Part shown: positions 53,761 through 62,964 of the stretch, one piece after another
Position numbering within the stretch: position 1 is the first letter of the stretch
Layout: the number at the start of each line of letters is the position of its first letter
NCBI GenBank assembly: GCA_963931635.1
Contig: OZ007034.1
Location: forward strand, 2,170,001 to 2,234,000
Length of the DNA stretch: 64,000 bases
Source of the DNA: Caccoplasma sp905210875
GTDB lineage: Bacteria; Bacteroidota; Bacteroidia; Bacteroidales; UBA11471
Direction of reading: 5' to 3'
Program-made: the position numbers and the translations under genes
Notes under the pieces: generated by a model
Told to the model about the DNA's origin: nothing
Database searches by the model: none
Seen by the model: the letters and a program-made list of their open reading frames with translations, nothing else

Positions 53761-54531
53761 ATGCAGCTGAATCTTAAAAATCCGCTGGTCTTTTTCGACC
53801 TTGAAACGACCGGCATCAACATATCGACCGACCGTATCGTAGAGATAAGCTATCTGAAAGTCTATCCCGACGGACGGGAGGTGTCGAAAACGATGCGCAT
53901 CAATCCCGGCAGACCTATTCCGCCCGAGGCAACGGCCGTGCATAAAATCACCGATGCCGATGTGGCCGACTGTCCCACCTTCAAGGAGGTAGCTCCTCAG
54001 ATTGCCGCCGACATCGAAGGGTGCGACCTGGCCGGGTATAACTCCAATCGTTTTGATGTGCCCCTGCTCGTCGAGGAGTTGTTGCGGGCCGGTGTCGCCA
54101 TTGACATATCGCGCCGGAAACTTATCGACGTGCAGACGATATTCCACAAGATGGAACAGCGCACCCTCTCGGCCGCCTACAAGTTCTATTGCGACAAGGA
54201 TCTCAACGATGCACACGCCGCCGAGGCCGATACGCGGGCTACCTACGAGGTGCTTAAAGCCCAGCTCGACCGCTATCCGCAACTCCCGAACGAGGTGGCA
54301 GCCCTGGCCGAATTTACCTCCTACACCCGCAATGTCGACCTGGCCGGTCGCATTGTCTATAACGACCAGGGAGTAGAGGTTTTCAATTTCGGAAAATACA
54401 AGGGCCGTTCGGTGGCCGAGGTGTTCAAGGTCGACACCGGCTATTACGGCTGGATGATGCAGGGCGAGTTTCCGCTCAACACCAAGAATGTGATAACCAA
54501 CATCAAGTTACGCTCGTTTAATCAGAAATAA
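53761..54531 (+). CDS. DnaQ-like 3'-5' exonuclease (DEDDh)
   Basis: 256 residues. ExoI motif FFDLETTG (Asp13, Glu15), ExoII in YNSNRFDVPLL, ExoIII in HAAEADTRATYEVL. The C-terminal part (FNFGKYKGRSVAEV) matches the small domain of exodeoxyribonuclease-X-like proteins. Right after dnaN, it may be the proofreading subunit or a repair exonuclease; the C-terminal extension favours an ExoX-like role over the classical epsilon subunit. Confidence 0.9.
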   Translation: MQLNLKNPLVFFDLETTGINISTDRIVEISYLKVYPDGREVSKTMRINPGRPIPPEATAVHKITDADVADCPTFKEVAPQIAADIEGCDLAGYNSNRFDVPLLVEELLRAGVAIDISRRKLIDVQTIFHKMEQRTLSAAYKFYCDKDLNDAHAAEADTRATYEVLKAQLDRYPQLPNEVAALAEFTSYTRNVDLAGRIVYNDQGVEVFNFGKYKGRSVAEVFKVDTGYYGWMMQGEFPLNTKNVITNIKLRSFNQK

Positions 54532-54536
54532 CACAT

Positions 54537-54570
54537 CGAACGGCAAGACGATACGTCGCCTTGCCGTTCG
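54537..54570 (+). promoter_or_regulatory. Hairpin between exonuclease and coaBC genes
   Basis: Perfect 11-bp stem CGAACGGCAAG (54537-54547) with CTTGCCGTTCG (54560-54570), with further pairing in the loop. No T run follows, so it is more likely a processing or stability element within the operon than a terminator. Confidence 0.6.
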
Positions 54571-54587
54571 ACTCAAAGAAATACTCC

Positions 54588-55793
54588 ATGTTGAAGGGAA
54601 AGAAAATCATACTCGGTATCACGGGCAGCATAGCTGCCTACAAGGCGGCCTATCTCACACGGGCCCTGATAAAGAAAGGCGCCGAGGTGCAGATTGTCAT
54701 CACACCGGCCGGAAAAGAGTTTATTACGCCGGTTACCCTGTCGGCCCTGACGGGCAAGCCGGTGGTGAGCGAGTTTTTCTCGGCCAACGACGGGACGTGG
54801 CACAGCCATGTCGACCTCGGCTTGTGGGCCGACCTGTTGCTGATAGCCCCGGCAACCGCTTCGACCATAGGAAAGATGGCCAACGGTATAGCCGACAATA
54901 TGCTCATCACCACCTACCTGTCGGCCAAGGCTCCCGTATTTATAGCTCCGGCCATGGACCTCGACATGTTTGCCCACCCTTCGACACAACACAACCTTGA
55001 ATTGTTGCGCTCCTACGGCAACCATATTATCGAGCCGGCCACGGGCGAGCTGGCCAGCCATCTCGAAGGCAAGGGCCGCATGGAAGAGCCCGACCGCATC
55101 GTGGAGTGCATCGAGGCATTCTTCGCCTCCCGGCAGTCGCTTCGCGGACGGAAAATCGTCATTACTGCCGGCCCTACCTACGAAAAAATCGATCCCGTGC
55201 GTTTCATCGGAAACTACTCTTCGGGCAAGATGGGATTCTCGCTAGCACGTGTATGCGCCGAGCGGGGTGCCGATGTGGTGCTGATAGCCGGTCCGGTAAC
55301 CTTGCCCACACTCCATGCCTCGATAAAACGGATTGACGTAGAGTCGGCCGACGAGATGTATCGGGCTGCCATGGAGGCATATCCCACTGCCGATGCGGCC
55401 ATTTGTTGTGCCGCCGTGGCCGATTATGCTCCCGCCGAATACCGCTCTACCAAGATGAAGCGGAATGCCGATGACCTTACTCTCGTGCTGAGACCCAACA
55501 AGGATATTGCTGCCGAACTGGGTAAGATAAAACGTGCCGGACAATGCCTGGCCGGCTTTGCGCTGGAAACCGACCACGAAGCCGAAAATGCCGTCGCCAA
55601 GATGCAGCGTAAGAATTTCGACTTTATTGTACTGAACTCCCTGCGCGATGCCGGAGCGGGATTCCGTGGCGATACCAACAAGGTGTCGATATGGTACCGC
55701 GACGGCCGTTCGGCCGACTATCCCGTGAAGTCGAAACTCGAAGTGGCCTCCGACATTGTCGATGCTCTGACCGCTTGTCTCGGCGGCGAATAA
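54588..55793 (+). CDS. coaBC: Phosphopantothenoylcysteine decarboxylase / synthetase
   Basis: 401 residues from the ATG at 54588 (MLKGKKIILGITGSIAAYK). The CoaC flavoprotein part carries the His of HSHVDLG and APAMDLDMF, where the usual Asn of PxMN is Asp. The CoaB part (about 185-401) has ITAGPTYEKIDPVRF and NYSSGKMG. The bifunctional enzyme makes 4'-phosphopantetheine for CoA. The frame before 54588 crosses the hairpin and is not used. It precedes porD by 45 bases. Confidence 0.95.
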   Translation: MLKGKKIILGITGSIAAYKAAYLTRALIKKGAEVQIVITPAGKEFITPVTLSALTGKPVVSEFFSANDGTWHSHVDLGLWADLLLIAPATASTIGKMANGIADNMLITTYLSAKAPVFIAPAMDLDMFAHPSTQHNLELLRSYGNHIIEPATGELASHLEGKGRMEEPDRIVECIEAFFASRQSLRGRKIVITAGPTYEKIDPVRFIGNYSSGKMGFSLARVCAERGADVVLIAGPVTLPTLHASIKRIDVESADEMYRAAMEAYPTADAAICCAAVADYAPAEYRSTKMKRNADDLTLVLRPNKDIAAELGKIKRAGQCLAGFALETDHEAENAVAKMQRKNFDFIVLNSLRDAGAGFRGDTNKVSIWYRDGRSADYPVKSKLEVASDIVDALTACLGGE

Positions 55794-55838
55794 AATAAAT
55801 GGCGCTTTCGGCCGTATTATTATAAAAAAGACGATGAT

Positions 55839-56732
55839 ATGAAAAGTATATGGCTGTTGTGTCTGGCCCTGTTGTTGCCGGTGTTTACCTTGTCGGCTCA
55901 GGAACTCTCGTGCCGTGTGCAGGTCAACAGCGATAAGATACAAGGCACCAACAAGCAGGTGTTCACCACCTTGCAACAGGCTATTACCGAGTATATCAAC
56001 ACCCGCAAATGGAGCGAAGCACAAATTGCCGCCAATGAAAAAATCGATTGCAGCATACTCATCATCGTCAATTCGGTAACCGATACCCGCTATTCGTGTG
56101 AGATACAGGTGCAGTCGCGCCGGCCGGTCTACAACTCGTCCTATACGACGACGATGCTCAATTTTCGCGATACCGAGTTTGAATTTACCTATCAGGAGTA
56201 CGACCCGCTGGTACACAACGAGATGACGATGGAGAGTAACCTAACTGGGGTACTTGATTTCTATGTGTACATGATTCTGGGCATCGACTTCGACAGCTTC
56301 TCTTACAAGGGGGGCGAGTATTTTTTCAGACAGGCCGAGAACATCGTAACGATGGGACAGTCGACGCAGGAAATCGGCTGGACGGGGTTTGGCAGCGAGC
56401 GTAACCGGCATGCCCTGCTGTCGGCCTTTATCGAGACCCGCAATGAACCCTTCCGCCAACTCTGGTATACCTATCACCGTCTGGGACTCGACGAGATGGC
56501 GCTCAGTGTTGAGAAAGGACGTTCCAAAGTAACCGAGGCGCTCGGTAAACTGGTTGAGGTTTATGAACTCTCTTCCACATCAGTATTGCTGCCGCTTTTC
56601 AACGACAGCAAACTCGACGAGGTGGTGAACATATATTCCGAGGCGCCGCGCCAGGAAAAAGATGAGGTTTACAAGATACTGAACCGCATTTACCCGACCG
56701 AGACGACCCGCTTGGAGCCGTTGCGCAAATAA
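55839..56732 (+). CDS. porD: PorD / DUF4835 family protein
   Basis: 297 residues. Signal peptide (MKSIWLLCLALLLPVFTLSA, cleavage before QELSC), then a mixed periplasmic domain with RPVYNSSYTTT and FDSFSYKGGEYFF. This is DUF4835, named PorD for a gene needed for type IX secretion in Porphyromonas, and is usually found between coaBC and recN, as here. Most Bacteroidetes keep it whether or not they have a full type IX system, so a secretion role here is uncertain. Confidence 0.85.
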   Translation: MKSIWLLCLALLLPVFTLSAQELSCRVQVNSDKIQGTNKQVFTTLQQAITEYINTRKWSEAQIAANEKIDCSILIIVNSVTDTRYSCEIQVQSRRPVYNSSYTTTMLNFRDTEFEFTYQEYDPLVHNEMTMESNLTGVLDFYVYMILGIDFDSFSYKGGEYFFRQAENIVTMGQSTQEIGWTGFGSERNRHALLSAFIETRNEPFRQLWYTYHRLGLDEMALSVEKGRSKVTEALGKLVEVYELSSTSVLLPLFNDSKLDEVVNIYSEAPRQEKDEVYKILNRIYPTETTRLEPLRK

Positions 56733-56748
56733 TCTGTTTTTTTACGGT

Positions 56749-58413
56749 ATGATACAGAAACTTTACATACGCAATTATGCCCTTATCGATGAGTTGGAGA
56801 TTGATTTTCGTCCCGGATTTACGGTCCTGACCGGAGAAACCGGAGCCGGAAAATCCATTATCATGGGGGCATTGTCGCTTATTCTGGGGCAGCGGGCCGA
56901 CAGTAAGGCCGTGAAAGATGTCGCGCAGAAGACCGTGATTGAGGGAACGTTTGACATCTCGTCTTATGCGATGACCGCTTTTTTTGAAGAAAACGACCTC
57001 GACTACGACCCCTCGGGTCATTGTCTCCTGCGGCGGGAATTGTCGCCGCAGGGCAAGAGCCGTGCCTTTATCAATGACACACCCGTCTCTCTGTCGTTGC
57101 TCAAAGAGCTGGGTGAGCAACTCATCGATATTCACTCGCAACATCAGAACCTGCTTCTGGGCGATAATCGGTTCCAGTTGCGCATGATTGACATCTGGGC
57201 CGACGATGAGGCGTCGCTCTCGCAGTATCGCGACGAGTACCGGCGTTATCGTGCGTTGAACGAGAAACTCGTGAGTCTGCGGCGGGAGAATGAAGAGAAA
57301 CGCCGGGAAGAAGATTATCTCCGCTTCCAGTACGACCAGCTGTGCGAAGCCCATCTGCAAGTCGGAGAACAGTCGGCGCTGGAAGAGGAGCAGGAGATGC
57401 TTACCCACGCCGGCGAGATAAAAAATGGCCTCTATGCCATATCACGCTGTCTCGACGGAGAGGAGGGTGGCGTCTTGCCCTCGCTGAAAGAGACTCGTTC
57501 GCTCCTGCGATCGCTGCAACGGGTATATCCGGCCGTCGAGCCGCTCGACCAGCGCATCGAATCGGCCTATATCGAGATAAAAGATATACTCTCTGAGATT
57601 GACGACCGACAGGAGTCGGTTGCGGTCGACCCGGCCCGTCTGCAACAGGTCGAGGAGCGTCTCGACCTGCTCTACGGTCTGCAACAGAAACATCACCTCT
57701 CTTCTCACGAAGAGCTGATGGCATTGCAGGACGACTTGCAAAAGCGCCTCGACGCGATAGAACATGCCGACGAAGAGGTGGCCGCATTGCAGGAGGAGCT
57801 GACGGAACAGGAGCGGGTGCTGCGGTCGCTGGCCGAACAGCTGTCGGCCGTGCGGCACGCTGCCGCCGTGCGCTTTACCGAGAAACTGGTAGAGCGGGCG
57901 CGTCCGTTGGGCATGCCCCATCTGCGCTTTGAGGTTGAGTGGAGTGACAAGACAACATTCGATGCCGACGGCACCGAGTCGGTGCGTTACCTCTTCTCGG
58001 CCAACAAGAACCGTCCGTTGGAACCGGTTTCCGACGTGGCGTCGGGCGGAGAGATTTCCCGTCTCATGCTCACCATAAAATCCCTGGCTGCCGATGCTGC
58101 CTCCCTGCCCACCATTATTTTTGACGAGATAGATACCGGCGTGTCGGGCGAAATTGCCGACAAGATGGGCGAGATAATGGCCGGTATGGCCCGCTATATG
58201 CAGGTTGTTGCCATCACCCACCTGCCGCAGGTTGCTTCGCGGGGCGAATGTCATTACCGCATCTACAAGGACGATGAGGGAGAGACTACACAGACCCGCA
58301 TCGAACGTCTCGACGATGCTCGCCGTGTGCAGGAGATTGCCCGTATGTTGAGCGGTGCGCAGCTCACTGATGCGGCATTGAAGAATGCCCGCGAATTGCT
58401 GCATCGGAAATAA
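56749..58413 (+). CDS. recN: DNA repair protein RecN
   Basis: 554 residues. SMC-like ATPase: Walker A GETGAGKS at about 29-36, a long central coiled coil (about 150-370), the signature region VASGGEISRLML and Walker B TIIFDEIDTGVSGE near the C terminus. It acts in double-strand-break repair. It starts 16 bases after porD, and rlmB follows 32 bases downstream. Confidence 0.96.
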   Translation: MIQKLYIRNYALIDELEIDFRPGFTVLTGETGAGKSIIMGALSLILGQRADSKAVKDVAQKTVIEGTFDISSYAMTAFFEENDLDYDPSGHCLLRRELSPQGKSRAFINDTPVSLSLLKELGEQLIDIHSQHQNLLLGDNRFQLRMIDIWADDEASLSQYRDEYRRYRALNEKLVSLRRENEEKRREEDYLRFQYDQLCEAHLQVGEQSALEEEQEMLTHAGEIKNGLYAISRCLDGEEGGVLPSLKETRSLLRSLQRVYPAVEPLDQRIESAYIEIKDILSEIDDRQESVAVDPARLQQVEERLDLLYGLQQKHHLSSHEELMALQDDLQKRLDAIEHADEEVAALQEELTEQERVLRSLAEQLSAVRHAAAVRFTEKLVERARPLGMPHLRFEVEWSDKTTFDADGTESVRYLFSANKNRPLEPVSDVASGGEISRLMLTIKSLAADAASLPTIIFDEIDTGVSGEIADKMGEIMAGMARYMQVVAITHLPQVASRGECHYRIYKDDEGETTQTRIERLDDARRVQEIARMLSGAQLTDAALKNARELLHRK

Positions 58414-58445
58414 TACACACATATTTACACATAGATACACAGGAA

Positions 58446-59183
58446 ATGGAACAGAACAATCTGGTTTTCGGAATACGGGCCGTCATAGAGGCCATAAAGG
58501 CCGGAAAAGAAATCGATAAGATCTTGGTGAAAAAAGACCTTCAAGGCGATTTGGCACAAGAACTGATGGCTGAGCTTAAAGGCACGGAAATTTTTGTGCA
58601 ACGGGTTCCGGTGGAAAAAATCAACCGTATCACCCGCAAAAACCATCAGGGAGTAATTGCCTTTATATCGCCGGTCTCTTATACCCGGCTCGAAAACGTC
58701 GTTCCTACGCTTTATGAAGAGGGTAAGATGCCGTTTCTGGTCTTGCTCGACGGTATTACCGATGTACGCAATTTCGGCGCCATAGCCCGCACCTGCGAAT
58801 GTGCTGGTGTCGATGCCATCGTCATTCCCGAGCGTGGCAGTGTGTCGGTAACCCCCGATGCCGTGAAGACGTCGGCCGGTGCGTTGTTGCATCTGCCGGT
58901 GTGCCGCGAACGCTCTATTGCCGAGGCCTTGCGTTACCTGCACGACAGCGGCGTGAAAATCGTTGCCGCCTCGGAGAAGGCGCAGGAGTTGTATACCGGG
59001 CCCGATTATACCGGTCCGGTTGCCGTGGTGATGGGAGCCGAAGATGTAGGCCTCTCGGCACAGACGCTCCGCTATTGCGACACGCAGGTGGCGTTGCCTC
59101 AGGTGGGGCGCATCGGGTCGCTCAACGTGTCGGTGGCCGCCGGTGTCATGATATACGAAGTGGTGCGTCAGCGTATGCAGTAG
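58446..59183 (+). CDS. rlmB: 23S rRNA (guanosine-2'-O-)-methyltransferase RlmB (SpoU family)
   Basis: 245 residues. Substrate-binding N-terminal domain (about 1-75), then the SPOUT fold with the three family motifs: DGITDVRNFGAIARTCE, VVMGAEDVGLS and LPQVGRIGSLNVSVAAG. It 2'-O-methylates a guanosine of 23S rRNA (G2251 in E. coli); TrmH-type tRNA targets cannot be excluded. Last gene of the dnaN operon, closed by a strong terminator. Confidence 0.93.
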   Translation: MEQNNLVFGIRAVIEAIKAGKEIDKILVKKDLQGDLAQELMAELKGTEIFVQRVPVEKINRITRKNHQGVIAFISPVSYTRLENVVPTLYEEGKMPFLVLLDGITDVRNFGAIARTCECAGVDAIVIPERGSVSVTPDAVKTSAGALLHLPVCRERSIAEALRYLHDSGVKIVAASEKAQELYTGPDYTGPVAVVMGAEDVGLSAQTLRYCDTQVALPQVGRIGSLNVSVAAGVMIYEVVRQRMQ

Positions 59184-59217
59184 ACAGGCCAGTCGATACG
59201 TGCTTCATATATAAGAA

Positions 59218-59257
59218 CGCCGCCGCGATAATTGCTATCGCGGCGGCGCTGTTTTTA
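59218..59257 (+). terminator. Terminator of the dnaN-rlmB operon
   Basis: A 13-bp perfect GC-rich stem (59218-59230 with 59236-59248) around a 5-base loop, followed by CTGTTTTTAT. It also faces the leftward gene at 59294. Confidence 0.93.
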
Positions 59258-59293
59258 TAGGCTGGTGAAGGAAGGGGGGAGTAGTGGAATGAA

Positions 59294-60558
59294 TTAAAAT
59301 TCCGAGACAACCTCTTTCCCGTCGAGCCATGCCGCCATGTTCAGAACGAGGAGATTCCAGTTCTGGAACCCTTTGTTCAGTACCGGCTCACCGTTGTCGG
59401 GCAGGTAATATTCGTGCAGGGCACCAAAACGCTCGTAGTCGCGTCCCAGCAGCAGGATAGTCTTTTCGGCCAATTCTTTGGCTTCCTCGGTATAGCCGTA
59501 GTGCACAAGACCTTTGAATACCAGGTAATTGACATTTATCCACACCGGCCCTTGCCATGACGAGGGGTTACCGCTGGCGCGGGTATCGTACATCTTTTCG
59601 AGCGGTGAGAGGGTGCGGATACCGGCCGGTGCATTGTACGACAACGTGTCGTGATAGTGGCGCTGTACCATCACCTCGGCCTGTTCGGGGGTGGCTATGC
59701 CGGCCCACATTGCCATGAAACCGCTCCATACACTTAGGCGCTGTATCAGGCAGTCGTATGTGCGAGGTTGCCCCACGTGGAGGTAGAGGGCTCCCGGTTG
59801 CAGCGATTCGATGTCGGGTTTTTCCACGGGAAGCAGGTTCAGGTCGACGCTGTAATAGAAGCCGTCGCGGCGGTCCCAGCAATGTTCCCTGATATTATTT
59901 TTCAGGGTCTCGGCCTCTTGGGCAAAACGTCGGGCGATGTCGGGCAGATTCAGACAGTCGGCCAGGTATTCCATGGCCAGAAGCTCCTTGTACATGAGGG
60001 CATTCAGGAAGATGGAGCCCGAACTTTCGTGCGGCCGGTAGAAAGTGCTGGGGTCGTTGTCTACGCTGATGGCTTCGTCGGTTTCCCAATACATCAGTCC
60101 GGTGGCCTTGTGGCGATGGAAGTTGAGATATTTTTCCAAGGGTTGCGGGTTTTGAGCATCTCTTCGCGGCTGGGGGCGTTGCGTTCGATCCAGATGGGAA
60201 TCCAGCCGTCCATGCCGCCGTAACTCAGTGAGTTGAGTACGCACCCCTGCTCATATTTGAGTGCTTCGCGGCGGTCTTTCTCGGGGCCGTTTTCGAGCAG
60301 AATCTGCCGCAGGGCAATGTTGCTCAGCCACGAGTCCCAGTCCCACAGCATATCCAGATACTGGTTGCTCCCGGGGGCAAGGAAAGGATATTTCAGTGCG
60401 CCCCCCGCTTCGCGGTACATGCCTTTCATGTCTTTGTAGATGTGTTTGCGGCATATCTCCTTGTATTTGGCGACATTCTCGGGGGTACGTTCGGGCATTT
60501 GTGCGGTTATCGGGAGGGCCAACAGCACGCCCGCAATGATAGAGCAGAGTTTTTTCAT
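59294..60558 (-). pseudogene. Glycoside hydrolase (trehalase/GH63-like) split by a frameshift
   Basis: Two overlapping leftward frames make one protein of about 420 residues. The first, from the ATG at 60558, has a signal peptide (MKKLCSIIAGVLLALPITAQ) and runs through WDWDSWLSNIAL and GGMDGWIPIWIERN to EEMLKTRNP. The second continues EKYLNFHRHKATGLMYWETD to 59294. The break lies near 60138-60148, at a C/T/G-then-A-run, where one extra base or a -1 shift would rejoin the frames. The (alpha/alpha)6-barrel layout fits mannosylglycerate-hydrolase/GH63-type enzymes. Mutation, assembly error or programmed shift cannot be told apart here. Confidence 0.8.
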
Positions 60559-60642
60559 GGTGTTTTTAAGAAAAGTAATGAGGCTTAAAAGTATAAAAAA
60601 CGGTTCAGATAACAAACAAGACCCATAGTAAAGTTGATGTAC

Positions 60643-60686
60643 AAAATAAAAGCACCGGAAGTGTTAGCTTCCGGTGCTTTTATTTT
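60643..60686. terminator. Perfect 19-bp bidirectional terminator between divergent genes
   Basis: 60643-60661 and 60668-60686 are perfect inverses, with A run before and T run after. No annotated gene ends here from either side, so it points to a separate transcript, most likely the leftward RNA at 60643-60872. Confidence 0.9.
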
Positions 60687-60872
60687 ATCTATAAAGGGAA
60701 TCGATGTCCCTGTAACCTTATAAAAAGATAGTAGTAGATAAAACGAAGATTGACCGTATATGTACCCGACATAAAAAGAAAACCTTCTCAGTGACGAATA
60801 TTACTCGTCTGATGTGTTTTTCATGTATGAAATAGGTAAACGAGATTGGGAGGCACGTCGCCTCTTGTTTTT
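60643..60872 (-). ncRNA. Candidate small RNA of about 230 nt
   Basis: Bounded by an exact -7 element on the right and the orphan terminator on the left. Internal hairpins: GAGGC/GCCTC (about 60850-60864), GACGA/TCGTC (about 60793-60809) and AGGGA/TCCCT (about 60697-60713). The only start-to-stop frame noticed is 7 codons (MKNTSDE). No known RNA family is recognised. Confidence 0.5.
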
Positions 60873-60878
60873 GCGTAG

Positions 60879-60886
60879 CAAAGTTA
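60879..60886 (-). promoter_or_regulatory. -7 element of the candidate small RNA
   Basis: Read leftward it is TAACTTTG, an exact TAnnTTTG. The -33 position lacks TTTG. Confidence 0.5.
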
Positions 60887-61055
60887 ATCTTTAAATTCGA
60901 AATACGAAGCATAAAATCAAAAAAATAAGTATCTAATGGGTTATTTTTATGTATAAACAGTTCTTCCAGATAAAAATTTATTCATTGTCGGCAGAGGACA
61001 AGAGGGGATTATGGAAAATATCACTAATTTAGTGCCCCGTAAAAAAGAGACGTTT

Positions 61056-62942
61056 ATGATTCATCTGCAAATTGAAGGGCTTACCAAATCGTTTGGCGAC
61101 CGGGTGCTGTTTTCCGACATCTCGTTTGGCCTTTCCGAAGGCGAACGGGTAGGGCTCATTGCCAAGAACGGTACAGGAAAGACGACCCTTCTCAATATAA
61201 TTGCCGGCGACGAGAGTTACGATGCCGGAACGATAATTTTCCGCAATGATTTGCGTGTGGGGTATCTGCGGCAGTTGCCCGTTTTTGATCCAGAGACGAC
61301 GGTTCTCCAAGCCTGCCTGTCGGCCGACAGCGAGGTGGCACAGACAGTGCGTGAGTATGAACTGGCTTTGTTGCACAACGATACGTCGCGGCTCGAATTG
61401 CTGATTACCCGCATGGAGCAATTCAAGGCATGGGATTATGAGCAGCGAGTAAAGCAGATTCTTTCTCGTTTGAAAATCAACGATTTTGAACAGCCCATGG
61501 GACAGTTGTCGGGTGGACAGCAGAAACGCGTGGCATTGGCCAATGTGCTGATAGCCGAGCCCGACCTGCTGATACTCGACGAGCCGACCAACCACCTCGA
61601 CCTTGACATGACCGAGTGGCTCGAAGAGTATCTGGCCCACAGTCGTGTGAGCCTGCTCATGGTTACCCACGACCGCTATTTCCTCGACCGGGTGTGCAAT
61701 CGTATTGTCGAACTCGACGCGCGTGCCTTGTATTCCTATAAAGGAAATTACAGTTACTATATCGAGAAGCGGCAGGAGCGCATCGAAGCCCACAATGCTG
61801 AGGTAGACCGGGCCAACAACCTTTTGCGTACCGAGCTCGACTGGATACGCCGTCAACCCCAGGCCCGGGGCTCGAAAGCCAAATATCGCATCGATGCTTT
61901 CCATGAGTTGGAGGAGAAAGCCCGCCGTGCGAAGGTCGAAGAGAATATAACCCTGGCTGTAAAGTCGTCGTATATTGGCTCCAAAATATTTGAAATAAAG
62001 CATCTCTGCAAAAGCTTTGGAGATAAAAAGATACTTGATGATTTCTCTTATACCTTTGCCCGCTATGAGAAGGTGGGAATTGTGGGGAACAACGGTACGG
62101 GAAAATCGACCTTCATAAAGATGCTTATCGGTTTGCTGCCGCCCGATAGCGGTACCATAGACCGCGGTGAAACGGTGCGTTTCGGCTATTACAGCCAGGA
62201 AGGCATACAGTTTGACAATCAGAAGAAAGTCATCGATGCCGTGCGCGACATTGCCGAGGAGATATCGACCGGCGACGGAAAGAAGCTGTCGGCCTCGCAG
62301 TTTCTGCAACATTTCCTCTTTACGCCCGAGACGCAGTATAACTATATTTATAAATTGAGCGGAGGAGAGAAGCGTCGACTTTATCTTTGTACCGTATTGA
62401 TGAGTAATCCCAATTTTCTGGTGCTTGACGAGCCAACCAATGACCTGGATATTGTAACCCTCAATCTGCTCGAAGACTATCTGACTCATTTCAAGGGGTG
62501 TGTCATTGTCGTGTCGCACGACCGCTATTTTATGGATAAGGTGGTCGATCATGTCTGGGCCTTTGAAGGAGACGGTCGCATCAAGGATTTCCCGGGTAGT
62601 TATACCGATTATCGCCGATGGAAGTCGGAAAGAGAGAGTGAAGAAAAGCGGGCCCTTTCGGCCAAAAGTGCCGACAAGCCGACACAGAAACCCGAAAAAA
62701 CGTCCGACACGGCCCAAGCATCGCAGCGTAGGCGCTTGACGTTTAAGGAGAAAAAGGAGTTTGAAGCACTTGATGAAGCCATTCCCCGCCTCGAAGCCGA
62801 GAAGGCTGCTTTGGAGGCCGACTTGTCTTCGGGTACGCTTTCGGCGACCCAGTTGCAGGAGAAATCGTTGGCTCTTTCACGCTTAATGGAAGAACTCGAC
62901 GAGAAGTCGATGCGTTGGCTCGAACTGGGTGAATGGGTATAG
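61056..62942 (+). CDS. ABC-F ATPase (Uup-like)
   Basis: 628 residues from the ATG at 61056 (MIHLQIEGLTKSFGD); an in-frame ATG at 61011 would add 15 residues. Two ABC domains without membrane segments: Walker A AKNGTGKTT, signature LSGGQQKRVALA and Walker B LILDEPTNHLDL; then GNNGTGKST, LSGGEKRRLYL and LVLDEPTNDLDI. The C-terminal coiled coil (about 550-628) matches Uup, which acts on ribosomes and DNA rather than in transport. An antibiotic-protection ABC-F is less likely given this C-terminal extension. Confidence 0.9.
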   Translation: MIHLQIEGLTKSFGDRVLFSDISFGLSEGERVGLIAKNGTGKTTLLNIIAGDESYDAGTIIFRNDLRVGYLRQLPVFDPETTVLQACLSADSEVAQTVREYELALLHNDTSRLELLITRMEQFKAWDYEQRVKQILSRLKINDFEQPMGQLSGGQQKRVALANVLIAEPDLLILDEPTNHLDLDMTEWLEEYLAHSRVSLLMVTHDRYFLDRVCNRIVELDARALYSYKGNYSYYIEKRQERIEAHNAEVDRANNLLRTELDWIRRQPQARGSKAKYRIDAFHELEEKARRAKVEENITLAVKSSYIGSKIFEIKHLCKSFGDKKILDDFSYTFARYEKVGIVGNNGTGKSTFIKMLIGLLPPDSGTIDRGETVRFGYYSQEGIQFDNQKKVIDAVRDIAEEISTGDGKKLSASQFLQHFLFTPETQYNYIYKLSGGEKRRLYLCTVLMSNPNFLVLDEPTNDLDIVTLNLLEDYLTHFKGCVIVVSHDRYFMDKVVDHVWAFEGDGRIKDFPGSYTDYRRWKSERESEEKRALSAKSADKPTQKPEKTSDTAQASQRRRLTFKEKKEFEALDEAIPRLEAEKAALEADLSSGTLSATQLQEKSLALSRLMEELDEKSMRWLELGEWV

Positions 62943-62964
62943 TGAGTGTCGGAAGAGGAGAAGT

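Noticed and set aside
52642..54282. 546-residue open frame on the minus strand
   Set aside because: Opposite dnaN and the exonuclease; shadow.
54537..54570. Terminator between exonuclease and coaBC
   Set aside because: Perfect stem but no T run, and the genes on both sides belong to a conserved operon.
60718..60912. 64-residue leftward open frame
   Set aside because: Its start lies upstream of the likely -7 element, and composition is not convincing; a non-coding RNA explains the region better.
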